Source: Hydractinia symbiolongicarpus (taxonomy: Eukaryota; Cnidaria; Hydrozoa; Anthoathecata; Hydractiniidae). From it: a stretch of DNA of 64,000 nucleotides. Position 1 is the stretch's first letter. Each line of letters starts with the position of its first letter. Shown here piece after piece: positions 35,071-47,476 of the stretch. The notes below the pieces were generated by a model. The model made no database searches. It was not told where the DNA came from and was given only the letters and a program-made list of their open reading frames with translations. The translations under genes were made by a program, and so were the position numbers. The DNA lies in assembly GCF_029227915.1 (NCBI RefSeq), contig NC_079882.1:9796001-9860000 (forward strand), given 5' to 3'.

Positions 35071-36320
35071 AAAAGCCGACGTGCCGTTAGGAGGCAAGCT
35101 GATATGTTACACAAAGGCGTATATCCACACGAGTATATGAATGAACGGGAACGCCCAAAAGAGACGGAATTACTTCCGAAGAAAGCGTTCTACTGTAATC
35201 TCAATAAGAAAGACAATTCCCACGTGGTTTACGAGCATGATCAAAATGTATAGAAGAACTGTAGTACCCCATAGGGCTACACTCGGTGACTATCACGATA
35301 CATAACTCGCTACAGACGTGCTACTTTTTGTGGATGTCTTCGAGCTTTGCAGACAGAAATAGAGCTGGAGATTCTCACAGATCTAGACATGCTCTCTATG
35401 TTTAAAAAGGGCATTCGTGGAAGAATCACGCAAGCAGTACATTTCTATGTAAAGGCAAACAACAAGTAAATGGGTGATGAGTATACTCCTGCCAAAGTAT
35501 CCTGGTACCTACGCAACTCTACGGATGGACGATGACACAGGAACTGCCAACACATGGCTTTAAAAGGTTCCCTGAGACCAATAAATTTACAGCCAAGCAG
35601 ATTGCAGAGCTGTTCATGGATTCACAGCACGAGTACCTGCTTGATGTGGGTGTACTCTATCCCGAGTCGCTCTACGATGCGCAAACTGACCTACCGTTTC
35701 TAACAAGGCGCATGATGATGAAAGATGTGGAGAAGCTCGTACTAAACTTGAAAGAAAAACGTAAGTATGTAGTGCATATCAGAGCACCTCATTAGTCTAT
35801 ACAACACGGCTTTATACTAAGAAAGGTACATTGAATCGTTAAGTTCAATCAGAGTGAATGGCTTAAGGTCTATATCGATCTCAACTCAAGGCTGAAGACC
35901 GTCGCCAAGAACAAGTTAGAGGAGGACTTTTTCAAACTGATGAACGTCTTTGTCTTCAAAAAGAATTTTAGTAGCCAACGCAACATGAAGCTCACGACCA
36001 TAAGCTCATGGCGAAGCCGAACTTCAAGAGCAGTTTTTGTTCGGCAAGCATCTTAGTGGTGTAAAGATGGGCAAAAGGTAGGTAAAAATGCTGAATCCTG
36101 TGTATCGTAGGGAAGCATTCCTAGATCTTTCGAAGCTGGTCATGTACGAGTTTCACTACGACTACATGCAGCTAAAATATGGTAGTACGCTACAACTCTG
36201 CGATATGTATATAGACAGCTTTGTTTACCAAATTCGAACGCAGGACTTCTACAGGAATATAACTGCCGATGTAAAGACACGCATAGATCTACGAAGACGC
36301 AAGGCTACTTCCGATCAGTA

Positions 36321-38990
36321 AGAACAAGAAGTTTGTGAGTTTGATGAACATCAGTAATCACAAAGCAAAGAGTTTGAAGAATTGTGTCACGGAGACGTCT
36401 ATTACCTTCTATGGCTAAACGCTCAACCACACTTAGTTGTCCAGAAAAAAAAGAAGAAATAAAGGGGGTAAATGAAAAAAAAAAAAAAAAAGGGGAATTT
36501 TCTGTCAAAAATATCTGAAGGATCTTCTGAAAAGTATGATAAAAACCTCGCAAGATGAAGTTCTTTGTTTCACTATGCAGCCATTGTTTAAATATTCATA
36601 GAAAAATCATTGTGACTTCACCTGCAGTTGATTTCCGCCTCATGTATGCGAGTTGAAGCTAGGTAAAGAGTGTTGAAATTTGGATGAATGAATTCCTTGT
36701 GATAAAGGGTTGATTTTATAGGTTTATCTCCATAAAATAAATGAACGACACTGTACAACAAGGTGAAGAACAGCGGGTCATTACAAAGCAAGTAAAGCAA
36801 ACTGGAGTAGCACAAGGCTGCAAGTTGGCGGCACTGTAAAGAGGAGAAAGAAGAAACTGATGCTACAAAAGGAGATTGTAGAATCATCAGTCAAAACCTC
36901 TTCCAGAGTCAGTTTAACACAGTCTAACAACACTGTGATGGTAGGTGTCGGGTACGACAGCAGCAACGCACAACAAGGTTCCAAACGTAGAAGCGCAAAC
37001 AGATTCGAAGTTTTTAAAAACACGCCGACTCCTCAGTGCAACAAGCCTGACAATTTAATGTTTCGCTGCATGAAAAGGACGTAATTGAGATGCTCTACGA
37101 TACTTTGGTCGGGGCTTAACTTCAGATATGCCCTAACAGAAAAAAAGATTTTAGGGATCGCAAGACAATCTGCAAAACTAAACATGGACGAAGCATCGTG
37201 GTTAGAGGGTCACAACCATGGTTTTGGTTGGTCTTCATGGCTTGCCAAAATTAATAGCTGTATTTGGAACACGCTGGAAAATCTGCGTGCGCGGGAAGGA
37301 TGCTTCTGGACTGCGGAGGTGTCGACGATCACATCGTTTCTGCAGCTAAAAAAGCTGTAAAGGCACCAAGATAGCTTCTTAGTATTTCGCGAGGCTAATT
37401 GATGTGTTTAAAGAAGAGCGCAGACGGGAAACTACTGTGAAATACAGAAGTGCCCATACAGGTAGATGGAAGGACTCTTTTGTTGAGAGGTACTTTCGGG
37501 CACGACATGTACGTGAAGAACTTGATTTCAGCCCTCGCCGGGGTGGTTTGCGTGTGCTTGTTGGTTAGAATGCTGGAAAAAGAGTTTAGGTCTTTCTTAG
37601 GTTGCCTGCATGAGAAGCTCGAACTAATAGCTGCCAGCGGCGTAAAAAAGTGTGGTTCTTGCAAATATCTGTCATGCAAAATGGATCACGTTCCCGCCAA
37701 TTGCATGACCCAAGCTGGAGTGGTTACAACAAAAAACTCTCCGGACTGGTACAGGGAATGTGGTCCAAGTCAAGGAGAAGGGTTGCGATTTTAGGTTGCT
37801 AAAAGTATCGCAGTAGTTTGGCAAAATACAGTCGGCATATTGTGTAATGCACAATTTAATACGAGCAAATGCACCGTTGTCAACATGGAGAGACGATTCT
37901 TGCGAGAGTATGCACAAGCTAAAATTCTCTATACCCATGCAGGCCACAGATCAGATGATTCTCAGGCTACACAACAACGCTTTGGGCACCTGTAGAGTCC
38001 CACAGTGTCTATGTGAGCGAAAGCTCTGTGAAAGTTGCAGACTGCACTGGCAATAAATTGCTACCAACGAAGTTCTCATCACAGGTGCGGGCACAATTTT
38101 CAAAATCACAAACGTGAACAGCAACGCAAAGCAGACATCTCCGAGTTAGAAAAGTGTATGCTGAAGTACTTAATCAATACCTCAAGGGTTGACAGCTTTC
38201 CGACTTCTACGTTCATTGCGGTGTCCCTAGCCTTGTTAGGATTTGCCGTCAACAAATGCAGCTGAGCAGGGCGTGTTACAAAAATAAATCGTTTTGTCAT
38301 GTAATAAAGACATGACAAAGCATACTGTATCTGACAGCGGAACAAAGTTCCGAGTTGTTGCAAAAGAAAGTCACTCACTAGCTCTCTCGTCAGCTCCTCT
38401 GGCTTTGACATTTTCGCGGCAGGAAAGGGATTGTTACGTAGATATAAGAACTGAAGTTTGCTGAACAATATGCTTAATTTTTGACACAATTTAAAACTTA
38501 GTCTTATCAACTGGGTTGCTGTTAAAAAATTGTTTAGGTAACATTCATAAGACGTTAAAACATATTTTATAGCTAGCTAGCCAGCTTTGATTTTATTTTC
38601 TTATTTGATATGTAACTAGCTAGATGCCACAATCTAAGACTTACACTTTTTCCCGAAGAGGTACTAGACTTGTATATATAAACGCTAGCCTAGGTTGTTT
38701 TCTTGCATCAGTTTTATCTAATCACACGTTACCACATTTTGTTGATAAATAATGCTTTTTAAAAGACTTCATTACTATAAAATATAGTTTCAGGGCGAAC
38801 AAATAATAATTTGGTTTAAAATAAAATAAAAAGACTTTCCAAAGTCACGCATTAAAAACAAATTCTTCGCCATGCGTATGTGAAGAACAAGGACTCGATC
38901 AAGTTACTTTTACTAACTGCAGAAATTGTAAAAGCGAGACAAATCATTAATTATTTAGAGACCAATATACTGGTTATGAATAGCAGCCTG
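36321..38990 (+). other. Body of the Polinton relic, genes not recognised
   Basis: This interval has several frames of 70-130 codons. They include 36860-37084, 37085-37360 and 37450-37794 on the + strand and 38106-38510 on the - strand. None shows a domain I recognise. By position they may descend from capsid, ATPase or protease genes; that is inference only. The 37450-37794 frame has one hydrophobic segment (LISALAGVVCVCLLV) and a CGSCKYLSC motif. Confidence 0.35.
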
Positions 38991-39073
38991 TAGCTACCAG
39001 GGTCCTGTTTAGCCGTCAAGTAAGCGCTAGGGACTTTGTATAGGTAACAATCTCTGGGGACGAGGATGCGGCA
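38990..39073. mobile_element. Degraded foldback element inserted in the Polinton relic
   Basis: TAGCTACCAGGGTCCTG at the left and CTCTGGGGACGAGGATG at the right pair imperfectly. Internal GCCGTCAAGTAAGCGCTAG resembles the element at 14965-15075. Confidence 0.5.
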
Positions 39074-39149
39074 ACACTTACATATATAAACATGCATTGA
39101 CGTGGACTCCATGTATAAGGTGCAAAACCATTAGGGACGAAGAAAGCTG

Positions 39150-39677
39150 CAGGTGTTGTAGAGATGATCAAGGATATCTACAAAGCAGGACCTCTACGCT
39201 ATTCCTAAGCCTTTCAATGTGATAACGGGGACGAGTTCAAGACTGACAAAGCTGCTAGAAGGCAAAGGTGTAGAGATTAAGGGTGCAACAACGAAATACC
39301 ATTATAATTTTACAGCGTTTGTTGAGTCGTTTAACAAGGTTCACGCGGAGAACTCTTTAAACCTCAAAATGCGCCACAGTTGGTAACTTTAGAGTAGTAC
39401 AATATGTGTTACTAGTACGATATGTGTTAAAAACCTGTACTTTACTGTGAAGAACCTGAATAACACTAAGGCAGTGATGACTGGCTTGAAGCCTTCGAAG
39501 GCCATTAAGCTCGAGGAAGTACCACTTGTGAAGAGCGAAGAGTACCCGGAGAAGAAGTCCCTCTAAAAAGATGGGTTTTTTTGTACCTGCTTCAACCTGA
39601 TGAGGAACACGAAGATCAGAAAAGACGCGCAACGCAGAAGCAAAAAGACCTACCGACTGGATCGTATTGTAGCATAG
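39150..39677 (+). pseudogene. Broken retroviral-type integrase of the Polinton
   Basis: Translation in shifting frames gives FQCDNGDEFKTDKAA (the DNGxEF block holding the second catalytic Asp) and then GVEIKGATTKYHYNFTAFVE followed by SFNK, where the third catalytic acidic residue belongs. C-terminal blocks are VKNLNNTKAVMTGLKPSKAI, VPLVKSEEYPEKKSL and KTYRLDRIV. Stops and at least three frame changes interrupt it. The family assignment comes from the order of these blocks, which match Polinton integrases as I know them. Confidence 0.75.
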
Positions 39678-39680
39678 ACT

Positions 39681-40860
39681 AACAGTAGTATCTCTACTCC
39701 CTCGAAGGTGGTCCCGGGTGTAGTTTTGTCTCGAAAGAAGTTATGCTTATATCAGAGGTTTTGGGAGTATTTCACAAATCCATCTCTTTTTTTCCAACAA
39801 TTTTAAATGAGAATTGTAAGAGAAATTGTGAGTTAGTCAGTCAAAAAATTTGGAAAATAAAAACAATGCTTTACATGAAACAATTATAGCTATACATTCG
39901 GCAACCTCCATTCTGTTGCAATCTCGTACCAAGCCTGTTTTTTAAATAGTTGAATAATCTCTTCTATCAATAATTCATCATCTATGGTCGGGGTTGTCTG
40001 AAGTGACATCTACGTTAGCAGGAGTAAGTGTACTGTAACATAATGGATTCATTATCCGTCAGCGATGTTGTAGATATTTCATCATTGGGATACCCAGTAA
40101 TGGACAATGGAGTCATGTTCTCAGAATTTCTGGCACGGAAAAGTGCAATTTTAGATGTTTTCTTGCTTCAGCTGATGGAACCAAAAACTTCATTTAGTTT
40201 GAATTTCGACGCAAGTTTGCTGTATATTCCATATTATTGTCAATTATTGGGTTTTTTTAGCTTCATAGGACTCATTTTCAAAAGTGTCTTCTTCAGCCAT
40301 TTTGTTTCTCTTTTCTGAAGAAGCATTGGTCGAAGCGTTGAAATTATGTAATTGTCTGTCAGCGCTCTGAAAAGATCATCCAAAATTTCAAAATGAGTTT
40401 GACCTTTACCGCGGGCGACCAATAACGCTCGGAAATTTTTGCGCAATATCAAGCGCTGTGAGCCGTGCGCTATGATCGTCGTTTTGAAATATTGAAGTAG
40501 ACTTTCATCTTAAAAACAGGTGTTCTAAATAGTTATCGACGTTTACATTAGGTTTTAAAAAAATTAACTTAAATTAGCGCACTCGCTTAACGCGAATTAA
40601 CGCCAGATGGAAACCAAGTTTAAGAACGACATTTAAGTGATAAACAAGTAAATTAACATCTCTTAAGCAAATTACAACCTATTAAACAACCTAACTATGA
40701 CATGGCTACAGTTTTTTTTGCAATTATTTTACCAGAGTAGTTCTGACAATGTAAACCGCACCTTCATCCGTTGGATTGTGGAATTTAGCACAAAAAATGA
40801 TCATACGCCATGATCATATGCACGTAGAGCATGAATTTAAGAGAAAACAACTGTGATTAT
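39681..40860. other. Between the Polinton relic and the GC-rich repeat
   Basis: A 96-codon + strand frame (40028-40318) and an overlapping - strand frame (40240-40452) exist, but neither has a recognised domain or clear splice-site support. No call made. Confidence 0.4.
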
Positions 40861-40968
40861 TGCGCCCCGCCGAAGGGGCGCACATTTAGTGGACCGCGGG
40901 TATATAGTGTTTGTTGCGCCCCACCGAAGGGGCGCACATTTAGTGGACCGCGGGTATATAGTGTTTGT
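40861..40968 (+). repeat. Two 54-bp GC-rich tandem units with internal hairpins
   Basis: The units 40861-40914 and 40915-40968 differ at one base (CCGCCGAA against CCACCGAA). Each carries a perfect 7-bp hairpin, GCGCCCC/GGGGCGC, followed 12 bases later by GGACCGCGGG with a CCGCGG palindrome, then TATATAGTG. They are much GC-richer than the surroundings. Confidence 0.9.
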
Positions 40969-41000
40969 GTTGTGTATGGCAAAAAAATTTTCCACTCTTT

Positions 41001-43615
41001 ACTTCGCGGGGGAACTTCGGCTCGAACATCCAACCTAGGTTTGATATAACACAACCTGTGTGTTTGGTACCATCAAGACAAAAATAACACTGATCGAGCA
41101 AAACTTATCTTGTCTCGGTTTCTTTGTTGTCTCTGAAGATTTGACTGCCATAAAAAATATTAATCGAGATTCTTTTGTTATGTTAATTTAAAGCTTTGTA
41201 ATATTGTCTCGTTTAATATGCTTAAATGTCACTGCAGCCCACGTGAATTTATCTTCAAGAAAAGGTTTGTTTTTCTTTGTCCAAGTTGTTTCGAAACTTG
41301 TTAACAGTAAGTAGAAGGATTACTTATATTTTATATGAAATTAAACTCAGAACGGTTTATGGCGTTGATCCAAAGGCCGCAATTTATAAATGCATCACAA
41401 TTTAAAGTCAATCAAGAACAGAACATTCCGTGTATGGCCATGAATAAAACTGCTTGCATTTTGTTGGTCTTCCCTTCCCGATGGTCTGGCTTGTCGTAAT
41501 AGCTTTAATGATGTAGCTAGGGAGCTAAATACTTATTTTTAAATTCTTGCATTTTCTAAGTTAATAGTCGTAAAACTACTCTCACTTGTACTACAGCTAT
41601 CAAGCTAGAACTGCACAAAATAGTGCTTTCATTAGAGTCCCTTTTTTCAGAAGGAACAAAAAACTTTTATCCTGCCCTGTGTAATTTTATCAACGAGGGT
41701 GCTGATAAGCCACATACACCGTAAAAAGTATAGGCGTTTTGGGTGAGTAAAATAACTTCTAAAGGAACCTTTGTTAGGCTGCTATCATGTATTCTTGCGG
41801 TCAGAATGTTCTCCTTCGTTGCTATCCGATGGAGAACAAAGTGGACTTTTCACGGTCAAACCTTCAAAGTAGCAACCTTACTTAAACAGAATTTACAAGT
41901 AAAATGTCGCAAAATGGCAAAAATTAAGCAGTATCTAAAACATATTAAAGATTTGACTAAAAAAAAAAGAATTCCTTGAAAAATCCAGTATTGTATTTAT
42001 GAAGATTTCACCACAAAAACATTAATTACGGCATTTGTACCCCATTTCATAATGGCTGCCCGTGATTGGTTGACACGAATCCGACCGCATGAATATATAT
42101 AAAAAGATATTTGTTGAATCATGAAAAATATTGTTGTTCATTGCACGGAACAGTCAAGTTGAACTGATAAATTAACCAATAACATAACATAGTTAGCCCT
42201 TGCAGTACAACTAGACGCTACCCACAGTATGTTACAGGTTTCTTTGTTTTCTTCCCTTTTTTATGTTTTTTCTTGAAATTATAAATGATGTTGTTGATTT
42301 ATCAAATCTGACAAATTTATTAATTGAGTGTCTACCCTTTTTTGTATCAACTTGTTCAATTCAATTCGAAAACAATGACCAATCAATTTCCTCGATAATA
42401 AACAATCAAATTTGTAAAATTCAATAAATCGATTTCAACAAAATAAGTCCTGTATTGTCCACAGGTTTGAAAATCTTGTATTGCCTGCGTAATATTATAC
42501 TTGTTTAACAATGATATCAAAGCCAGCTTGACTAAATTTATAAATATATTTTTATTTATATAGTATACCTTTTGTGTATCACATGGCATTGATTTGTATC
42601 TTTTTAATAAATTCTAACTTTAAATCAGATAAGTAGACAATAATTAAACAACCTAGTATTAATTCAGTTCTGGTAAAATTGTATTCTTCTTTCTCAATTT
42701 TAAATATACTTTCTTTTTCAGATCATTTGTTATGAAACCATGCACCATCAGCATTTTCGAAAAATCTTCAACGAGAGAAATTTTTAAGGATTTTATTGGT
42801 AACTTAACAGAGTAATAATTCATTGAAATTGAAATTGTTCAGAAGTTATTATATATATTCGAATCGTGAAGTTCATACATAGCAATCCTGCATCCTGGAA
42901 TTTTCGAGATCAGTTATAAAAAAATCCAGTTAAAGTTTTAACTATTGTTTTAGAATATATACTATATATATGTAAAAAAAAATTATTTTTTATTTATCAA
43001 GTTGTATTTTACGTTAATTACAATAATAATTGAGAATTAGGATACTTATGTGTTTATATACCCCATTGTTCTCCGTTTTAAAGTCTACTTCAAATTTCAG
43101 AATCTTTTAGGCTAATGACGGAAATCTTCAAGTCGCAGGGCTTCTTATTTAAAAATTTTCCCCTGGGCAATAAGCTTATTCACAAGCCTCTATGCAATTC
43201 CGTACTGCATTTCTATCATATTCGTATTTGGCGGAAAATGTTTCAGCAGAATAGCTTTCAGACACAATTTGTTATTACAGCACAAGAATTTTTGGAGATT
43301 TGATAAGTCAAAAATGTATGCGTAAGTCTTTTGAACGAATTTTAACCAAAAATCAAAAGCAATGATTACGTGAAATTACACAACAAGAAGGCTAGAGGCG
43401 TTTAAAGTGTACATATATTTAATCAAGATCTAACTTCATAGATAGAGCCTTAGCCAAATGTGAAAATAACGAAAATAATAAGTTCTATCACTGCAGTTTT
43501 TATAGATTTCAAACGTCCACCATTTTCCATTTTAATTTTAAATCCCGTTCTAAATTTGAATGTTTGAAATCGTTATTAGTAATTCGGGGCGCATTAGTGG
43601 TAACTATGGCTAGTT
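41001..43615 (+). repeat. 2.6-kb tandem duplication, unit 1
   Basis: It begins ACTTCGCGGGGGAACTTCGG and ends CTATGGCTAGTT. It is nearly identical to unit 2 at an offset of 2648 bases, with scattered substitutions and indels of one to a few bases. Its right end contains only the 3' part of the candidate exon that is complete in unit 2. Short frames (41743-41979, 42383-42589, 43115-43303) show no domain, and I treat the unit as non-coding. Confidence 0.95.
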
Positions 43616-43648
43616 TTATGTATGGGAGAAGTTTTTTTCTTACTCTCA

Positions 43649-46263
43649 ACTTCGCGGGGGAACTTCGGCTCGAACATCCAACCTAGGTTTGACATAACAC
43701 AACCTGTGTGTTTGGTACCATCAAGACAAAAATAACACTGATCGAGCAAAACTTATCTTGTCTCGGTTTCTTTGTTGTCTCTGAAGATTTGACTGCCATA
43801 AAAAATATTAATCGAGATTCTTTTGTTATGTTAATTTAAAGCTTTGTAATATTGTCTCGTTTAATATGCTTAAATGTCACTGCAGCCCACGTGAATTTAT
43901 CTTCAAGAAAAGGTTTGTTTTTCTTTGTCCAAGTTGTTTCGAAACTTGTTAACAGTAAGTAGAAGGATTACTTATATTTTATATGAAATTAAACTCAGAA
44001 CGGTTTATGGCGATGATCCAAAGGCCGCAATTTATAAATGCATCACAATTTAAAGTCAATCAAGAACAGAACATTCCGTGTATAGCCATGACTAAAACTG
44101 CTTGCATTTTGTTGGTCTTCCCTTCCCGATGGTCTGGCTTGTCGTAATAGCTTTAATGATGTAGCTAGGGAGCTAAATACTTATTTTTAAATTCTTGCAT
44201 TTTATAAGTTAATAGTCGTAAAACTACTCTCACTTGTACTACAGCTATCAAGCTAGAACTGCACAAAATAGTGCTTTCATTAGAGTCCCTTTTTTCAGAA
44301 GCAACAAAAAACTTTTATCCTGCCCTGTGTAATTTTATCAACGAGGGTGCTGATAAGCCACATACACCGTAAAAAGTATAGGCGTTTTGGGTGAGTAAAA
44401 TAACTTCTAAAGGAACCTTTGTGAGGCTGCTATCATGTATTCTTGCGGTCAGAATGTTCTCCTTCGTTGCTATCCGATGGAGAACAAAGTGGACTTTTCA
44501 CGGTCAAACCTACAAAGTAGCAACCTTACTTAAACAGAATTTACAAGTAAAACGTCGTTAAAATGTCGCAAAATGGCAAAAATTAAGCAGTATCTAAAAC
44601 ATATTAAAGATTTGACTAAAAAAAAAAGAATTCCTTGAAAAATCCAGTATTGTATTTATGAAGATTTCACCACAAAAACATTAATTACGGCATTTGTACC
44701 CCATTTCATAATGGCTGCCCGTGATTGGTTGACACGAATCAGACCGCAAGAATATATATAAAAAAGATATTTGTTGAATCATGAAAAAATATTGTTGTTC
44801 ATTGCACGGAACAGTCAAGTTGAACTGATAAATTAACCAATAACATAACATAGTTAGCCCTTGCAGTACATACCCACAGTATGTTACAGGTTTCTTTGTT
44901 TTCTTCCCTTTTTTATGTTTTTTCTTGAAATTATAAATGATGTTGTTGATTTATCAAATCTGACAAATTTATTGAGTGTCTACCCTTTTTTGTATCAACT
45001 TGTTCAATTCAATTCGAAAACAATGACCAATCAATTTCCTCGATAATAAACAATCAAATTTGTAAAATTCAATAAATCGATTTCAACAAAATAAGTCCTG
45101 TATTGTCCACAGGTTTGAAAATCTTGTATCGCCTGCTTAATATTATACTTGTTTAACAATGATATCAAAGCCAGCTTGACTAAATTTATATATATATTTT
45201 TATTTATATAGTATACCTTTTGTGTATCACATGGCATTGATTTGTATCTTTTTAATAAATTCTAACTTTAAATCAGATAAGTAGACAATAATTAAACAAC
45301 CTAGTATTAATTCAGTTCTGGTAAAATTGTATTCTTCTTTCTCAATTTTAAATATACTTTCTTTTTCAGATCATTTGTTATGAAACCATGCACCATCAGC
45401 ATTTTCGAAAAATCTTCAACGAGAGAAATTTTTAAGGATTTTATTGGTAACTTAACAGAGTAATAATTCATTGAAATTGAAATTGTTCAGAAGTTATTAT
45501 ATATATTCGAATCGTGAAGTTCATACATAGCAATCCTGCATCCTGGAATTTTCGAGATCAGTTATAAAAAAATCCAGTTAAAGTTTTAACTATTGTTTTA
45601 GAATATATACTATATATATGTAAAAAAAAAATTATTTTTTATTTATCAAGTTGTATTTTACGCAATAATAATTGAGAATTAGGATACTTATGATGTGTTT
45701 ATATACCCCATTGTTCTCCGTTTTAAAGTCTACTTCAAATTTCAGAATCTTTTAGGCTAATGACGGAAATCTTCAAGTCGCAGGGCTTTTTATTTAAAAA
45801 TTTTCCCCTGGGCTATAAGCTTATTCACAAGCCTCTATGCAATTCCGTACTGCATTTCTATCATATTCGTCATATTTGGCGGAAAATGTTTCAGCAGAAT
45901 AGCTTTCAGACACAATTTGTTATTACAGCACAAGAATTTTTGGAGATTTGATAAGTCAAAAATGTATGCGTAAGTCTTTTGAACGAATTTTAACCAAAAA
46001 TCAAAAGCAATGATTACGTGAAATTACACAACAAGAAGGCTAGAGGCGTTTAAAGTGTACATATATTTAATCAAGATCTAACTTTATAGATAGAGCCTTA
46101 GCCAAATGTGAAAATAACGAAAATAATAAGTTCTAACACTGCAGTTTTTATAGATTTCAAACGTCCACCATTTTCCATTTTAATTTTAAATCCCGTTCTA
46201 AATTTGAATGTTTGAAATCGTTATTAGTAATTCGGGGCGCATTAGTGGTAACTATGGCTAGTT
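43649..46263 (+). repeat. 2.6-kb tandem duplication, unit 2
   Basis: Copy of unit 1, separated from it by 33 bases that themselves resemble the sequence just before unit 1 (TGTATGG ... CTCT). Its right end lies within the candidate exon 46157-46395, whose reading frame continues past the duplication boundary. Confidence 0.95.
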
Positions 46264-46395
46264 CATAAGACATGTACTTATCGTTCAAGTCTATATTTTC
46301 TAACATGAAAAATTCTGTCAAGGTAAAGTATAAGTAGTGATCTCCATCGTAGATGTCCATCATAGATGTCCGCATGTCGTAACATCTTCCTCTGA
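46157..46395 (-). CDS. Candidate terminal exon of an unrecognised gene
   Basis: On the - strand a polypyrimidine tract and acceptor (CTTTATTTCAG) are followed by a frame of about 79 codons to a stop at 46157. It includes GRCYDMRTSMMDIYDGDH, LYFTLTEFFMLENIDLND and TNAPRITNNDFKHSNLERDL. The composition looks protein-like, with charged residues spread evenly. I do not recognise the family and cannot link an upstream exon with matching phase. The 3' 107 bases are repeated in duplication unit 1 (43509-43615). Confidence 0.4.
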
Positions 46396-46399
46396 AATA

Positions 46400-47476
46400 A
46401 AGAAAACAAAACAAAGAATCTGGTGTTAATATTGTATGTTGCTAAACTGTCCATTCACAAGTATCTGTTTAGATATCTTATTATTTTTTCCAATGTTCGA
46501 GTGGGCTTCGGTTGCGTCATGGGTTAGTCTTGCGCAGCGGTGGTAGTGGATATATAAAACCTACAATGTTCTTAACTTCTTTTACATTTGTCAATGAAAG
46601 CGTATGTTCTTCTAAGAACGTGTAACAGAAAAGTAGAGAGCGAATAAGCACTATACGTTGTTTCTATTTTCTTTCATTTTTTTTTACCGCCAAGGTTTAC
46701 GCTAAAGACGCCATTTTTCATATCGTACTCATTCATTTGTAGTCTGGGTACTACTCTCTCGTAGTCTCTTGTAATCTTTCGTAGCCATTCTTAGTTACTA
46801 CTAGTCTAAATTGTAGTCACTCGTAGTGTCACTAAAATGTCTTATTAAGACATAATCTTAGAAATAAACTATAGTTCTTAACCGAGAAATACATTTACGA
46901 GCTCCGACTGCAACACCAGTACTATATACTTCACGATACATTTTGCTGATATCTTTTACGCTTGACTACGTTTTTCGTCCATCTTACATTTCGTAAACCG
47001 AGTTATTGTTTCGCATTATGTAAACAAAAGTAAAAAACTCATAATAAAACACAACAAAAACGAGTGTTTTTCTTATTCTCTTAGGGGTGTTTAAAAGGGG
47101 TGTATAAAAAGAGACAAAGTCGTATTGAATTCTTTTTATGTGAGCTTTCAGCCATTTCCACAGCCATCATCAGCTAATACAAAATTTTAATAAAAATATA
47201 TTAGTTTATATACAACAAGTTATTAATAAACTCACCAAATATGGTAACAATCGTCAACACATAACATATTGAAATAATTCCAGACGAATAATTGCAGTTT
47301 ATTGAAAAGATAAAACGGAAATGACAAGATGTTCTTGTTCAGGTTTCAGGTTGGGAAAAAACTTTCCTTGCTTATGCGAAAGTTTTCCAGCAGCTATTAG
47401 GACCGTCCGAGTGGAAGAATGTTCAGCCCGGTGTTAAGATCATGCCCAAATCTTCATGTAATAGCAAAACATTTTT
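46400..47476. other. Intergenic or intronic, no gene seen
   Basis: Contains a loose run of GTAGTCxCTCGTAGT-type motifs (46738-46830) and AT-rich sequence. No coding region supported. Confidence 0.45.

Larger units (their letters stand above)
33540..36320 (+). pseudogene. Broken protein-primed DNA polymerase B of the Polinton
   Basis: Recognisable stretches, in order: EDYLDGLQGLYKEPEEDVKL (about 33650-33715), GFTINQILHMDGNFHRLRLTRGSSYMDL (given in part as FTINQILHMD, LTRGSSYM; 34085-34170), FSTAITYPG and NNPDIAVNVS (34370-34435), ELPTHGFKRFPETN (35540-35580), LLDVGVLYPESLYDAQTDLP (35637-35696), EKLVLNLKEKRKYVVH (35730-35778), KLEEDFFKLMN (about 35910-35945), LDLSKLVMYEFHYDYMQLKYG (split across 36121-36183) and SFVYQIRTQDFY. 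The last lies where the palm-domain YxDTDS motif belongs, but it reads CDMYIDSF, so the catalytic motif is destroyed. Stops separate most blocks. It is part of the decayed transposon and is not expressed as a polymerase. Confidence 0.75.
33400..39680 (+). mobile_element. Decayed Polinton/Maverick-type element
   Basis: Pieces of a protein-primed B-family DNA polymerase (33540-36320) and a retroviral-type integrase (39150-39677) lie in the same orientation. The 3-kb segment between them has higher GC content than the surroundings. Polintons combine exactly these two genes with capsid, ATPase and protease genes. I could not recognise the latter in 36.4-38.9 kb, nor find terminal inverted repeats. 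All frames are broken by stops and frameshifts, and other insertions interrupt the element (34440-35070, 38990-39073). Confidence 0.7.

Noticed and set aside
40028-40452. Overlapping + and - strand frames as a gene
   Set aside because: No recognised domain, no consistent splice sites, and both strands open over the same bases.
42383-45237. Conserved - strand frames (42383-42589, 45031-45237) as paralogous genes
   Set aside because: They are conserved only because the whole 2.6-kb unit is duplicated; non-coding parts of the unit are equally similar.
43115-45951. Paired + strand frames of 62-63 codons as a gene pair
   Set aside because: They differ by an in-frame 3-base indel, but the surrounding non-coding sequence is just as conserved. 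There is no domain and no splice support.
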